Below the pieces are notes generated by a model. That model saw nothing but the letters and a program-made list of their open reading frames with translations, was not told where the DNA came from and ran no database searches. The position numbers and the translations under genes were made by a program. Shown here piece after piece: positions 1 through 9,596 of a stretch of DNA of 64,000 nucleotides. Numbering within the stretch: position 1 is the stretch's first letter; the number at the start of each line of letters is the position of its first letter. Origin of the DNA: Acidimicrobiia bacterium (GTDB lineage Bacteria > Acidobacteriota > Vicinamibacteria > Vicinamibacterales > UBA2999); NCBI GenBank assembly GCA_016871275.1, contig VFZG01000008.1, positions 1 to 64,000 of the forward strand, written 5' to 3'.

Positions 1-144
1 GTGTCATACGACACCAGCTTCCAGCTGCCGACGACCGAAACCTGCTGCGCGTCGACGCCGCTCATTGACAGAGCCAGAACCAGGAAAGCTGCTGCGAGCA
101 TGCGACTCATGATGGGTGCGAATACTAGCACCGAGGCGGCCGAG

Positions 145-175
145 CACCTCTAGGCACTCAGGCACCCAGGCACCT
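145..175. repeat. Degenerate ~8-bp tandem repeat (GGCACYCA-like)
   Basis: cacctctaggcactcaggcacccaggcacct immediately upstream of TATAAT. Confidence 0.6.
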
Positions 176-180
176 ATAAT
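175..180 (+). promoter_or_regulatory. -10-like TATAAT 7 nt upstream of the CHRD gene ATG (leaderless geometry)
   Basis: cacctataattcccgccATG. Confidence 0.5.
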
Positions 181-187
181 TCCCGCC

Positions 188-637
188 ATGCTCCGGTCTG
201 TCGTTTTCGCCACGACCCTGGCGTTGGCTGCGTCGGCTTCGGTGTCCGCCCAGCCGCCCCAGTATCGAGCCCGCCTGTCGGTCGTGCCGCTCGATATCCC
301 CATGCAGTCGACGGTGGCCGGTGTCGGATCCGCAACCGCGACGCTGAAGGGGGGCACGCTGACCGTCATCGGCACCTTTTCCGGATTGAAGACGCCGGCG
401 ACTGTCGTTCGGGCGCACCGCAGCCCCAAGACCGGGATGCGTGGCGCGCCGATTGGCAACCTGACGGCTACCCCGGGAACCAGCGGCACCATCAGTGGCA
501 GCATTGAGTTGACGAAGGAACAGGTCGAGGACCTGTCTGCGGGACGCATCTATATTCAACTGCACAGCGAGAAGGCGCCCGACGGCAACCTGTGGGGCTG
601 GCTGCTCGCGGCAGAGAAGAACGCAGAGAAGAAGTAG
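188..637 (+). CDS. CHRD-domain secreted protein
   Basis: Signal peptide followed by a CHRD-like domain ([23 protein letters not shown]...[36 protein letters not shown]). ATG at 188 chosen over the longer ORF start at 116; TATAAT at 175-180. Confidence 0.85.
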   Translation: MLRSVVFATTLALAASASVSAQPPQYRARLSVVPLDIPMQSTVAGVGSATATLKGGTLTVIGTFSGLKTPATVVRAHRSPKTGMRGAPIGNLTATPGTSGTISGSIELTKEQVEDLSAGRIYIQLHSEKAPDGNLWGWLLAAEKNAEKK

Positions 638-647
638 CCAGGGCCGC

Positions 648-680
648 CACAGAAGGCACAGAAGGCACGGAAGGCACAGA
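648..680. repeat. Degenerate ~9-bp tandem repeat (AGAAGGCAC-like)
   Basis: ccacagaaggcacagaaggcacggaaggcacaga. Confidence 0.7.
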
Positions 681-687
681 TCGCATC

Positions 688-2829
688 ATGACTACACGCG
701 TGCTCGCCGTTCTCACGCTCGTTCTCGGATTGTCGTTATCGCTGGCCGCCAGGCAGCCGGCGCCGGTGCCGGTCTTCACGGCCGCGCAGGCCGGCGCGGG
801 CCAGGCCGCGTATCAGGCGAGTTGCGCGAGCTGCCATCTGGCCGATCTCGCCGGGCAGAACGAGGCGCCGCAATTGGCAGGCACCAATTTCCGTCGCGCC
901 TGGGGCGCGAGGACCACCAAGGATCTGATCGAGTACATGGCCGCGACCATGCCGCCGGGGCAGCCGAGCCTCGCCGATACTGACTACGTGAATATCGCGG
1001 CCTTCATCCTCCGTGCGAATGGCGCCGGCGCGGGCGCCACGGCACTGACCGCGGCTGCCACAACGACCATTGGAACGGTGGCGACGGGGCAGGCCCCGGC
1101 AGCGCCCTCGGCCCTGCCGGCCGCAGGTGGCGACGGTGGCGGCGCGCCTCGTCCGGCCGCGGCGCAGGCATCACGCGGGCACTCGGTGCAGGGCGAGGTG
1201 AAGAACTACGTGCCGGTGACCGACGCCATGCTCAAGAACCCGCCGCCCGGCGACTGGCTGATGGCGCGCCGCAACTACCAGGCGTGGAGCTACAGCCCGC
1301 TCGAGCAGATCACTCGCGGCAACGTGCAGGAGCTGCGGCTGGCATGGAGCTGGGCGATGAACGACCTCGGCTCGAACCAGCCGATGCCGCTGGTCCACAA
1401 CGGCGTGATGTATCTGGGCAACACCGCGAACATGATGCAGGCGCTCGATGCCGCCACCGGCGATCTGATCTGGGAGCACCAGGTCGGTCCGAACTCGATT
1501 CGCGGTTTCGGCGCGGTCCGCAACACTGCCATTTACGGCGACAAGGTCTACATGGCGACCAACGATGCGCGCCTGGTGGCCTTCGATGCGCGCACCGGGA
1601 CGGTGGCGTGGGACGTCGCCATTCAGCCGGCGCGCGCCGGCTTCACCAATTCCAGCGGCCCGATCGTCGCCAACGGCAAGGTGATCCAGGGGCTGCACGG
1701 CTGCGATCGCTTCCGGCAGAACGAGCGCTGCTTCATCAGCGCCTACGACGCCAACACCGGCAAGCAGCTGTGGAAGTTCCACACGGTGGCGCGCACCGGC
1801 GAGCCCGGCGGCGATACGTGGGGCATGGTGGCCGACGTGGCTCGCGCCGGCGGCGATACGTGGATCGCCGGCAGCTACGACCCGGAGCTCGACTTGACCT
1901 ACTGGGGCGTCGCGCAGGCCAAGCCGTGGATGCCCGTCAGCCGCGGCAACAAGGTGTCGGACGCCGCGCTCTATACCGCATCGACCGTGGCCCTGCGCGT
2001 CAGCGACGGCTCGCTGGCCTGGCACTATCAGCACGCGCCGGGCGAGTCGCTCGACCTCGATGAAGTATTCGAGAGGGTCCTGGTCGACATCGGTCCCGAG
2101 CGTGATTTATTCACGATCGGCAAGCCCGGCATCCTGTGGAAGCTCGATCGCCGGACCGGCCGCTTCCTCGGTCACCGGCAGACCGTGTTCCAGAACGCCT
2201 ACGAAAAGATCGATCCCGAGAAGGGCACCCCCACGTATCGGCAGGACATCCTCGATCAGCAGCTGGACGAGTGGTTGACGGTGTGCCCGAGCACCGAAGG
2301 CGGTCACAACTGGCACGCGATGACGTATCACCCGCCGACGCGGCAGCTGATCATCCCGCTGAGCCAGTCGTGCATGGAGATCGTGCCGCGCAAAGTGGCG
2401 TTCGAAGAAGGGTCTGGTGGAACCGCCGCGGGCCGCAAGTTCTTCGAGATGCCGGTCAGCGACGGCAACGTCGGCAAGCTGGCGGCGTACGACGTCACCA
2501 GCATGAAAGAGATGTGGACGCGCGATCAGCGCGCGCCGTACCTCACCGCCGCCTTGAGCACCGCCGGCGGCGTGGTGTTCATCGGCGATCTCGATCGCTA
2601 CTTCCGCGCCATCGACGTCAAGACCGGCGAAGAGCTGTGGAAGGTGCGCCTCGAGACATCGGTGCAGGGGTTCCCGGTCACGTTCACCGCAAACGGCAAG
2701 CAGTATGTGGCGGTGACCACGGGCAATGGCGGCGGCTCGCCGCGGCTGGTGCCGCGCACCATTGCGCCGGAGATGAATCCTCCGGTCAACGGCCACACGC
2801 TCTACGTGTTCGAATTGCCGAAGCGCTGA
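688..2829 (+). CDS. PQQ-dependent dehydrogenase with N-terminal cytochrome c domain
   Basis: Signal peptide; CXXCH haem motif ([20 protein letters not shown]); PQQ beta-propeller repeats ([26 protein letters not shown]). Confidence 0.88.
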   Translation: MTTRVLAVLTLVLGLSLSLAARQPAPVPVFTAAQAGAGQAAYQASCASCHLADLAGQNEAPQLAGTNFRRAWGARTTKDLIEYMAATMPPGQPSLADTDYVNIAAFILRANGAGAGATALTAAATTTIGTVATGQAPAAPSALPAAGGDGGGAPRPAAAQASRGHSVQGEVKNYVPVTDAMLKNPPPGDWLMARRNYQAWSYSPLEQITRGNVQELRLAWSWAMNDLGSNQPMPLVHNGVMYLGNTANMMQALDAATGDLIWEHQVGPNSIRGFGAVRNTAIYGDKVYMATNDARLVAFDARTGTVAWDVAIQPARAGFTNSSGPIVANGKVIQGLHGCDRFRQNERCFISAYDANTGKQLWKFHTVARTGEPGGDTWGMVADVARAGGDTWIAGSYDPELDLTYWGVAQAKPWMPVSRGNKVSDAALYTASTVALRVSDGSLAWHYQHAPGESLDLDEVFERVLVDIGPERDLFTIGKPGILWKLDRRTGRFLGHRQTVFQNAYEKIDPEKGTPTYRQDILDQQLDEWLTVCPSTEGGHNWHAMTYHPPTRQLIIPLSQSCMEIVPRKVAFEEGSGGTAAGRKFFEMPVSDGNVGKLAAYDVTSMKEMWTRDQRAPYLTAALSTAGGVVFIGDLDRYFRAIDVKTGEELWKVRLETSVQGFPVTFTANGKQYVAVTTGNGGGSPRLVPRTIAPEMNPPVNGHTLYVFELPKR

Positions 2830-2848
2830 TGCCGTGGGTATTCGCCGA

Positions 2849-3249
2849 ATGAGACTCTCCCTTGCCGTCATCGGGCTGGTGGCGTTGTTCGCCGCACCAG
2901 CAGGTGCCCAAGGCACCTTTCCCCCGGCATCCTCCAAGAACCTGCAGGTGCTGCCAAAGAACTCGAACGCCAGCGTGGTGGTCGGCACGATGAGAGGGTT
3001 TGCAGCCAACCTCGGCGTGCGCTGCCAGTTCTGTCACGTCGGCAAGGAAGGCATGCCGCTTGATCAGTTCGACGTCGTGTCGGACGACATCCCGCAGAAG
3101 AGGACCGCCCGGACGATGCTGCGGCTCACGGAGGCGATCAACCAGCCACTCGATGCCCCGGCGTGCCTCGTGCGGCCGGCGCCGAAGCGCGCGTCACCTG
3201 CATCACGTGCCACCGCGGCAAGTCGACCCCGACGAATACCGCGCAATAG
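2849..3249 (+). pseudogene. c-type cytochrome (photosynthetic reaction-centre cytochrome c subunit-like) with a frameshift
   Basis: First haem motif CQFCHVGKEGMPLDQFDVVSDD lies in the 2834-3355 ORF frame. The second, VTCITCHRGKSTPTNTAQ*, is in another frame at about 3190-3249. Confidence 0.72.
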
Positions 3250-3280
3250 AGCGGTCTTGCGCCTGCAGGGCTGCAGGTCG

Positions 3281-5839
3281 CTACTGCCCGACGCGCACCC
3301 GGCTGGCTTGCATGACGAACGACAGCTCGCGTGGGTCGCCTGGGCGATCGGCTGATGAGGACATCGTCTCTGCGGTCAACGCCAGCTGATTGATGCCAAC
3401 CTGCGTCGCCGGCTCGCCGATCGTGAACCGGCAATCGGTCCAGGCGTCTGCCGGCACCGCACACGATCCGATCGACGCACCATTCGCCGTGGCTTGAAGC
3501 GTTGCCCCGTTGGCGCTGGCCGCCCGCAGCCGCAGCGTCAACCGGACCGGTGACTGCCGATCCATTCGCCACTGCACGACCGACTCGCGCTCGGACCAGC
3601 GGAAACGCTGCGTGCCGCCGCGCTCACCCATGTGCCAGCCCGCGCCGAAGTACGCATCACGGTCGGCAGTCACTTCGAGTGAGCCGTTGGCAGGCATCGG
3701 CGGGATCTCGGCGGCGCAGACGCGGACCGCGTTGATGTCTCCCGGCTGCAGAGTGGCGACGGCGTGCCCGGGAGCGGGCGGCATCGAGAACCTGAACACC
3801 GGCCGTGTCGCCGGCGTGGGAGCCATGACCAGTTGGGCGCCCTCGACGGCGGCCTCACCCCGTCCGGACGAAAGTCGATGACGCCACCCGCGGGTGCCGC
3901 CGCCGGTATCCAGTGCGATGGCGGCCTTGCCGCTTCCACCTTCGGCGGTCGCGAGCCAGATGCCATCGGCCAATAGACCCGTCACGGCGACCGGCTGACC
4001 CGGCCGCAATAGCTCGCAGGAACGCTCGCCTCGCAACACGTAGGGAGTCGGTGGCAGTGGCACGCCCGGCCGCTCGTCCATCGAGAACGCCCACTGCCCG
4101 ATGAGCACGCCATCGCGGTTGAAGGCCACGACCGCCAGCCCGCGATCGATCGCGGCCATGACGTCATCGCCCCACTGAATGAGCGGGCCGTCTTCGGTTG
4201 ACGATGCGACCAGGGTGCGACCCTCGGCGCCTACCACGCGCGACGTGGTCACGCCGGCGTTGTGCTGCTCGAGGATGGGGTCGCTGCCAAGCACCCACGT
4301 GATGGCGCCGTAATTCGCCGGGCGGCCGGCCGGGCGGCTTGCCGGCGGCAGCCATTCAAACGGCAGCGGCCGCCCCGAGGTGACTGCCACGATCAGCGTG
4401 CCCGCCGGCTGCTGCGATACCCAGTGTTCAAACGGCTGCTCGGCGGCCTTGGCGCGTTCGAACCGGAACCCCTGCGCACTGAGCCAGTGGGTCGCGCCTT
4501 CGAAGGCATACACCTCGAGGCCGTCCGCCAGCGCGGTCCGCACATCGTTGGCGTCGTTGTCGAGCACGCGCGGGTTGGGATCGGGCGCAATCTCTCCTGA
4601 AAAATGCATGTAGTTGACCAGACGTGCCAGCCAGTAGTTTTCGGCGACGATGGCCGACTTCGTCGGCAGCGAGGCGTAGAGCGCGCGGATGCCCGGACCT
4701 TCACCCGGTGTGCGAAGAGCCGCGATGCTCGGGTTGATCGACCGGACGTTCGTGACTGGCACCATGATTGCCAGTAATCCGACGGCGGTCAGGCGGCGGC
4801 CGGCCGGCCGGCCGGCCCGCCCGCCCTCCACGACCAGCGTCTGTAGTCCAAGAGCGGCGAGCGGCCACACCTGCACGCACACCGGTGTGATGAAACCCAC
4901 GACGTCGCCCCACAGGTTGGCGATGAAGGCCAACGTGCCTGCCGCGGCGCCGGTGATCAGCATCACCTCCGGGTTGCGCCGGCGGATGCCGATGACCATC
5001 GCGATCGCGGCCAGCACGATTGGGATTGTGCCCATGTTGACGCGAATGCCGTTGAGCAGCATCGGCACCTCGATCGCCGCGACCGTGCTCTGCGCCTGGT
5101 AGAACCGCGCCCAGGATACGTCGCGCGCAATGATGACGTCGAACACGCCCATCATCGTCGTCGCGCGGGCCTCCAGATACGGTGCGCCCTGCAGCGTGCG
5201 GATCGCGATGAAGGCGTACTGCAGGACGCCCATGACGCCGATTGCGGCCGCGGTGAGTGCGATCTTCGGCTTCAGCACGTCGCGGTTCTTGTAGACGCCG
5301 TAGGCCAGCGCCGCCGGAAGGATCCCGGAAATGGTGACGTGATTGCCAAATCCCATGGCCCACATCGCGCAGGCGGCATACAGCCGCGAGACCGCGCCGG
5401 TTTGCGCGAAGGCGATGACCCAGTAGACAGCCAGCCCCGAGAGCGCCGCGGCCAGCGTGTAGACCTCCGCGGTGATGCTGTTGCTCCACACCGGGTAACT
5501 GGTGGCGGCGGCGAGCGCCGCCGCGACGGACAGCAGTTGCGTGACGCCGAGCCGCCTGGCGGTGAGGAAGATGCACAGGCACGAGAGCGCGCCGCAGACC
5601 GCCGAGAACAGATTGATGCGATAGGCGAGCGTGCCGATTGGCAGCTTGCCGAACGCCCAGGTGGCGATCGCGTAGAACGGATAGCCGGGGGAGTGCGAGG
5701 TGCCGAGCACCTTGCCGACGAACTGGAACTTTGGAGAGTCTTCGGTGCCGCCGACGTCGGGCCTGAGCGTGACGACGAAAAACGCCAGCGTGAGGACGGC
5801 GACGGCAGCCGCGATCCTCGAGTCACGCTTACTGAGCAC
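3281..5839 (-). CDS. DUF2723 family membrane protein
   Basis: N-terminal TLRPDVGGTEDSPKFQFVGKVLGTSHSPGYPFYAI and multiple TM segments typical of DUF2723; 852 aa. Confidence 0.85.
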   Translation of the reverse strand: MLSKRDSRIAAAVAVLTLAFFVVTLRPDVGGTEDSPKFQFVGKVLGTSHSPGYPFYAIATWAFGKLPIGTLAYRINLFSAVCGALSCLCIFLTARRLGVTQLLSVAAALAAATSYPVWSNSITAEVYTLAAALSGLAVYWVIAFAQTGAVSRLYAACAMWAMGFGNHVTISGILPAALAYGVYKNRDVLKPKIALTAAAIGVMGVLQYAFIAIRTLQGAPYLEARATTMMGVFDVIIARDVSWARFYQAQSTVAAIEVPMLLNGIRVNMGTIPIVLAAIAMVIGIRRRNPEVMLITGAAAGTLAFIANLWGDVVGFITPVCVQVWPLAALGLQTLVVEGGRAGRPAGRRLTAVGLLAIMVPVTNVRSINPSIAALRTPGEGPGIRALYASLPTKSAIVAENYWLARLVNYMHFSGEIAPDPNPRVLDNDANDVRTALADGLEVYAFEGATHWLSAQGFRFERAKAAEQPFEHWVSQQPAGTLIVAVTSGRPLPFEWLPPASRPAGRPANYGAITWVLGSDPILEQHNAGVTTSRVVGAEGRTLVASSTEDGPLIQWGDDVMAAIDRGLAVVAFNRDGVLIGQWAFSMDERPGVPLPPTPYVLRGERSCELLRPGQPVAVTGLLADGIWLATAEGGSGKAAIALDTGGGTRGWRHRLSSGRGEAAVEGAQLVMAPTPATRPVFRFSMPPAPGHAVATLQPGDINAVRVCAAEIPPMPANGSLEVTADRDAYFGAGWHMGERGGTQRFRWSERESVVQWRMDRQSPVRLTLRLRAASANGATLQATANGASIGSCAVPADAWTDCRFTIGEPATQVGINQLALTAETMSSSADRPGDPRELSFVMQASRVRVGQ

Positions 5840-6977
5840 CTGATTTGCGCTTCTCGAAGTACGCAGCTCGCAAGGCGTCCACGAATCGCCGATCGACCAG
5901 TCCGCGCGCGTTGCCGCCGAAGGTCAGCTTCCAATCGGCGCGGAACTTGTCCACCGACGCGATGGTTTCCTCGTCGAAGGTCGCGACATCGCGCGTGTAG
6001 TTGGCGGCGGCCTGCTTCGCATCCGCCAGCGCCTGGTCGGCGGCCGCCGGGTTGGTCTTGCGCAGTTCCTGCATTTTCGGCGAGTTCGCGTTCATGGGCG
6101 GATCAGGGAATGCGGCCAGCGCCGGGCGCCAGTAGCCGAGCGCGTGCAGCATCCGCTTCAGTTCGACGACGTCGTCTCCGTCGATTCTGGAGAACGATCG
6201 GTAACCCAGCCGCCGCGCGGTGGTGTAGTAGATGCGCTTCATTTCGCCGACCGGCTCTTCGTGCTCGCCGACTTCGATGGCGAGCGCGATGTAATCGCCG
6301 CCGCGCCCCGGATTGTTGGGATCGGCGATCTTGATGGCCGCCGACTGGAGGCTGCCCCAGCGCGAATCGCCGCCCTTCTGCTGGCCGGCCTCGAGGGCGA
6401 GAATCATGCGTTCAGCGAGCGGCATGCCGGTGCCGGCCGTGGCCTCGAACACCGTGGCGACCGCGTCGGTGACCTCGGGGCCCACCATGATGTTGGCCTG
6501 CACGGTGTAGTTCTTGCCCTGCCTGCTGCCGGCCCAGAAGCTGTTGTTCTTGCCGGTGTGCGCGGCCGATCGGCCCTGCATGTCGATCAGCGCGAGCTGG
6601 CGCGACTCCTTCTGCTGATCGTTGGCCATCATCTGGGCCATCGCCGCGGCGGGCTCCACGCCCTTGGCCATCAGGTCCAGTCCCTCGCGTCCATACTCGA
6701 CACGCGTCGAGGCCTGGGTGCAAACCGCGCCCACGCCCGCGCGCACATGTGGCACGGCGCGGCCGACAAACGGCACGCGCGTCGTGACCGCCGCGCCCGA
6801 CTGGCCGGTGGCGGGATCGATCGCGCACAGCGAGAAGGTCGAGTACTGCGGGTCGCCGTGATGGTCGATAGTGACGCCGTCGGCGGCGCGCCCCTCGACT
6901 GTCGCAGGGCGCTGCTGCGCGACCGCGGCGGCCGCGACGCCGAGCACGATCAGGAACGCGGACACTGTTTTCATCAT
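5829..6977 (-). CDS. DUF1028 domain-containing protein (Ntn-hydrolase-like)
   Basis: STFSLCAIDPATGQSGAAVTTRVPFVGRAVPHVRAGVGAVCTQA motif of DUF1028; signal peptide from MMKTVSAF. Confidence 0.85.
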   Translation of the reverse strand: MMKTVSAFLIVLGVAAAAVAQQRPATVEGRAADGVTIDHHGDPQYSTFSLCAIDPATGQSGAAVTTRVPFVGRAVPHVRAGVGAVCTQASTRVEYGREGLDLMAKGVEPAAAMAQMMANDQQKESRQLALIDMQGRSAAHTGKNNSFWAGSRQGKNYTVQANIMVGPEVTDAVATVFEATAGTGMPLAERMILALEAGQQKGGDSRWGSLQSAAIKIADPNNPGRGGDYIALAIEVGEHEEPVGEMKRIYYTTARRLGYRSFSRIDGDDVVELKRMLHALGYWRPALAAFPDPPMNANSPKMQELRKTNPAAADQALADAKQAAANYTRDVATFDEETIASVDKFRADWKLTFGGNARGLVDRRFVDALRAAYFEKRKSGAQ

Positions 6978-8341
6978 CGCACCCAAAGACCGCGAGTGAC
7001 GGTCGGGGAACCGCACGACTCGAACCAGTCAATGCCTTCGCTGACCAGATCGAACTTCAATCCGTATTTTCCAGGGCGCGCCGGCGACGGCACGTCAATC
7101 TTCACGTCCACCGTCCGGCCTGGCCCGAGATCAACCGGCAGCCAGGCGCGCGCATGGTCGCGATCAATCACCACGCCCCGCTCGTCGGTCAGCTGGGCGC
7201 CGAGCCGGACGACCCGTCTTCCATCACCCTGGTTCGACGTGGCCCGGAAGGGCCGGCTCGAGAGGTTCCTGACCCTGGCGGTGAGCGGCACGGTGCTGGA
7301 CGCGCGCGTCATGAACGGCAGATCGGGCAGCACGGCATGCACCTCGATCTCGGCGCGCGGTGTGGCGCCGGGGATGGCATTGCCGAGGCCGCTGTTGTCC
7401 CAGATTTCGTTGCGAATCAACTGGTAGTCGGGTGCATCCGGCGCGAAGCGGCGTGAGAACGCATCCTCGGGGTGATCGGTGATCTCCCAGCACAGTCGGT
7501 CGACGCCGTACTCGCCGGCCAGCTGCCGGGCCCGGCCCATCTCTTCGTCGGAGTCGTTCCACGTGAACAGGATGTAGCGCCAGTTGACGAACGGCGCGGC
7601 GCTGCCGCTGCTGGCGCGCTCGTCGAGCAGGGCGCGCATAGCGGCGATCGCCTTGTCGAAGTTGCCGCGCTGGCGGTACTTGACGTAGTTCTCCTGCGAC
7701 GAGCCATCGATCGAGAACGTCACTTCATCGATGCCGGAGCGCGCCAGCTGCCGCACCTTCTCCTCGGTGAACGCCAGCCCGTTGGTGCTGGTGTAGAGGT
7801 AGATGTGCGGGAACTTCGTCTTGATGTACGCGCACATCTCGACGGCGCGCTTGTGCAGGAACGCCTCGCCGTAGTTGAAGAAGTCGATGCGGCCGAGCGT
7901 CGGGCCGGCTTCGTCGATCGCCTTCGTGAACAGATCGAAGTCGAGCATGCCGGCCTGGCGGGTGCGCGTGATGCCGGTTTCCGGCGCGCAGATCGCCTGG
8001 TGACAGCTGATGTTACAGGCCGCCGTGCACTCGATGTAGAGGCGGCGCGGAATCGGCGCGACGGTGAGATCGCGCTGCGGAATCGCCTGGTCCGGTCCCA
8101 TCGGCAGCTTGAGCGGGCAGTCGCCGCAGAAACTCGAGCCGCCGCTGTTGAGATCGGCGCGGAGTTGCGAGGCGACCGGGCCGGTCCAGATCCCGGCAAT
8201 GGTGGACGTGCGGGCATCGCCGAGCACGCGCTTGGCGTACGGATCGGCGCAGCCGCAGACCATGCGGCCGTCGCACAGCATGACGCCGATCTCCCATGGC
8301 CACGAACACCGGTAGCGCGTGGCCTGATAGTTGAGGGACAT
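6974..8341 (-). CDS. Radical SAM protein with N-terminal SPASM-like segment and C-terminal beta-sandwich-like tail
   Basis: CTAACNISCHQAIC and FNYGEAFLH motifs; N-terminal Cys-rich MLCDGRMVCGCADP...GDARTSTIAGIW...SSFCGDCPL; C-terminal PLTARVRNLSS...GRYGLKFDLVSEGIDWFE-like tail. Confidence 0.8.
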   Translation of the reverse strand: MSLNYQATRYRCSWPWEIGVMLCDGRMVCGCADPYAKRVLGDARTSTIAGIWTGPVASQLRADLNSGGSSFCGDCPLKLPMGPDQAIPQRDLTVAPIPRRLYIECTAACNISCHQAICAPETGITRTRQAGMLDFDLFTKAIDEAGPTLGRIDFFNYGEAFLHKRAVEMCAYIKTKFPHIYLYTSTNGLAFTEEKVRQLARSGIDEVTFSIDGSSQENYVKYRQRGNFDKAIAAMRALLDERASSGSAAPFVNWRYILFTWNDSDEEMGRARQLAGEYGVDRLCWEITDHPEDAFSRRFAPDAPDYQLIRNEIWDNSGLGNAIPGATPRAEIEVHAVLPDLPFMTRASSTVPLTARVRNLSSRPFRATSNQGDGRRVVRLGAQLTDERGVVIDRDHARAWLPVDLGPGRTVDVKIDVPSPARPGKYGLKFDLVSEGIDWFESCGSPTVTRGLWVR

Positions 8342-8613
8342 CAGCCTTCAGACTTGCCGAGCTTTCGCAGGTAGGCTTCGAGCTTGTCGTTCTCGTAGGT
8401 CACCTGGTTCAGGAACAGGCTGTCGGCGAGGATGCTGCGCCGTTCCTCGTCGGTGAGCTGATTGATCAGGTGGTTGATCTCGCGGCTCATGTCCTCGAAC
8501 GAGCGCTCGAGCTGCTTGCGCGCCGTGACCTCGTAGTACAGCGCTTCGAGCACGGCGAGCAGGTCGCCGTCGAGCACAATCTCCGCGCCAGAGGTGGTCT
8601 TGATGCTCCTCAT
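8341..8613 (-). CDS. Small charged, likely alpha-helical protein of unknown function
   Basis: 90-aa ORF, tightly packed between the radical SAM and STAS genes; coiled-coil-like composition. Confidence 0.65.
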   Translation of the reverse strand: MRSIKTTSGAEIVLDGDLLAVLEALYYEVTARKQLERSFEDMSREINHLINQLTDEERRSILADSLFLNQVTYENDKLEAYLRKLGKSEG

Positions 8614-8615
8614 GG

Positions 8616-8957
8616 TCAGCCCCCGAAGCTCGCCAGAGCCCCGGCCTCGTCCGGGAACATCTTGAGGAAGTTGTGGGCGCCGGTCATCGTCAGCATCGTC
8701 TCGACGCGCTTGTTGACGCCGGCCAGGCGCAGCTCGCCGCCGGCCGCGGCGGTCTGGCGGTAGAGGTCCATCAGGCAGCCGATGGTCGCCGAGTCGAGAT
8801 AGGTGACCTTCGAGAGATCGATCATCACCTTCTTGTCGCCGCTGCCGAGCAGGCCCATCACGGCGCCGGAGAAATCGGCGAGCAGTGGATACATCAGCCG
8901 CGTTTCGCCAACGCGAACGATGGCGACGCCTTGCGCGCGATCTGTCGTGAGATTCAT
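8616..8957 (-). CDS. STAS-domain anti-sigma factor antagonist
   Basis: VMIDLSKVTYLDSATIGCLMDLYR is the STAS signature. Confidence 0.88.
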   Translation of the reverse strand: MNLTTDRAQGVAIVRVGETRLMYPLLADFSGAVMGLLGSGDKKVMIDLSKVTYLDSATIGCLMDLYRQTAAAGGELRLAGVNKRVETMLTMTGAHNFLKMFPDEAGALASFGG

Positions 8958-8960
8958 CCG

Positions 8961-9572
8961 TTACGTCCCTTCTTCAGCTCGAATGCGTTGCACCTGCCGC
9001 GCCAGCTCGGTCCGGCCGCGGTTGATGCGTGATTTCACGGTGCCTTCCGGCAGGTTCAACTGGTCGGCAATCTCCTGGTAGGAGAGCTCCTGGATGTCGC
9101 GCTTGACCACCGCCTCGCGCAGCGTCGGCGGCAGCTCCGCCATGGCCTTGCGCAGCAGACCCACGCGATCGCGCTGTTCGAGCGCCTGGTAGGCGCTCTG
9201 GCCGCCGGCCGCGTACATCAGCTCACCGGCGTCGACGTCGCGATCGATTGTCTCGCGCTCCTTCCGGACGCTGCGGTAGTGGTCGATGCACAGGTTGCGG
9301 CTGACGCTGACCAGCCAGGTCTGGAAGTTGGCGCGGCGATCGAACGTGTGCAGCGACTTGAAGATCTTCAGCAAGATGTCCTGGGTGAGGTCCTCGGCCT
9401 CGTCGTGGCGGCCGGTGAACTTGTAGGCGATGTTGAACATCTTGCGGCGGTGCTGCCGCACGATGTCCTCCCACGCGGTCTGATCGCCGCCCAGGCAACG
9501 CTGGATCAGGGCATCGGTCGCATCGGTGGTAACGGACGAAGGGTCGAACATGTCTGGTGAAACCGGAATCAT
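8961..9572 (-). CDS. ECF-type RNA polymerase sigma factor
   Basis: Sigma region 2 (FNIAYKFTGRHDEAEDLTQDILLKIFKSLHTFDRRANFQTWLVSVSRNLCID) and region 4 (LSYQEIADQLNLPEGTVKSRINRGRTEL). Start 9572 or 9551; the 10877 ORF extension is antisense to lysA. Confidence 0.92.
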   Translation of the reverse strand: MIPVSPDMFDPSSVTTDATDALIQRCLGGDQTAWEDIVRQHRRKMFNIAYKFTGRHDEAEDLTQDILLKIFKSLHTFDRRANFQTWLVSVSRNLCIDHYRSVRKERETIDRDVDAGELMYAAGGQSAYQALEQRDRVGLLRKAMAELPPTLREAVVKRDIQELSYQEIADQLNLPEGTVKSRINRGRTELARQVQRIRAEEGT

Positions 9573-9596
9573 ACCATTCGGGACACGATAGAATTG

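Noticed and set aside
4798-4818. GGCC tandem run inside the DUF2723 gene
   Set aside because: Short simple repeat in a loop-coding region (RAGRPAGRR); explained by GC-rich composition.
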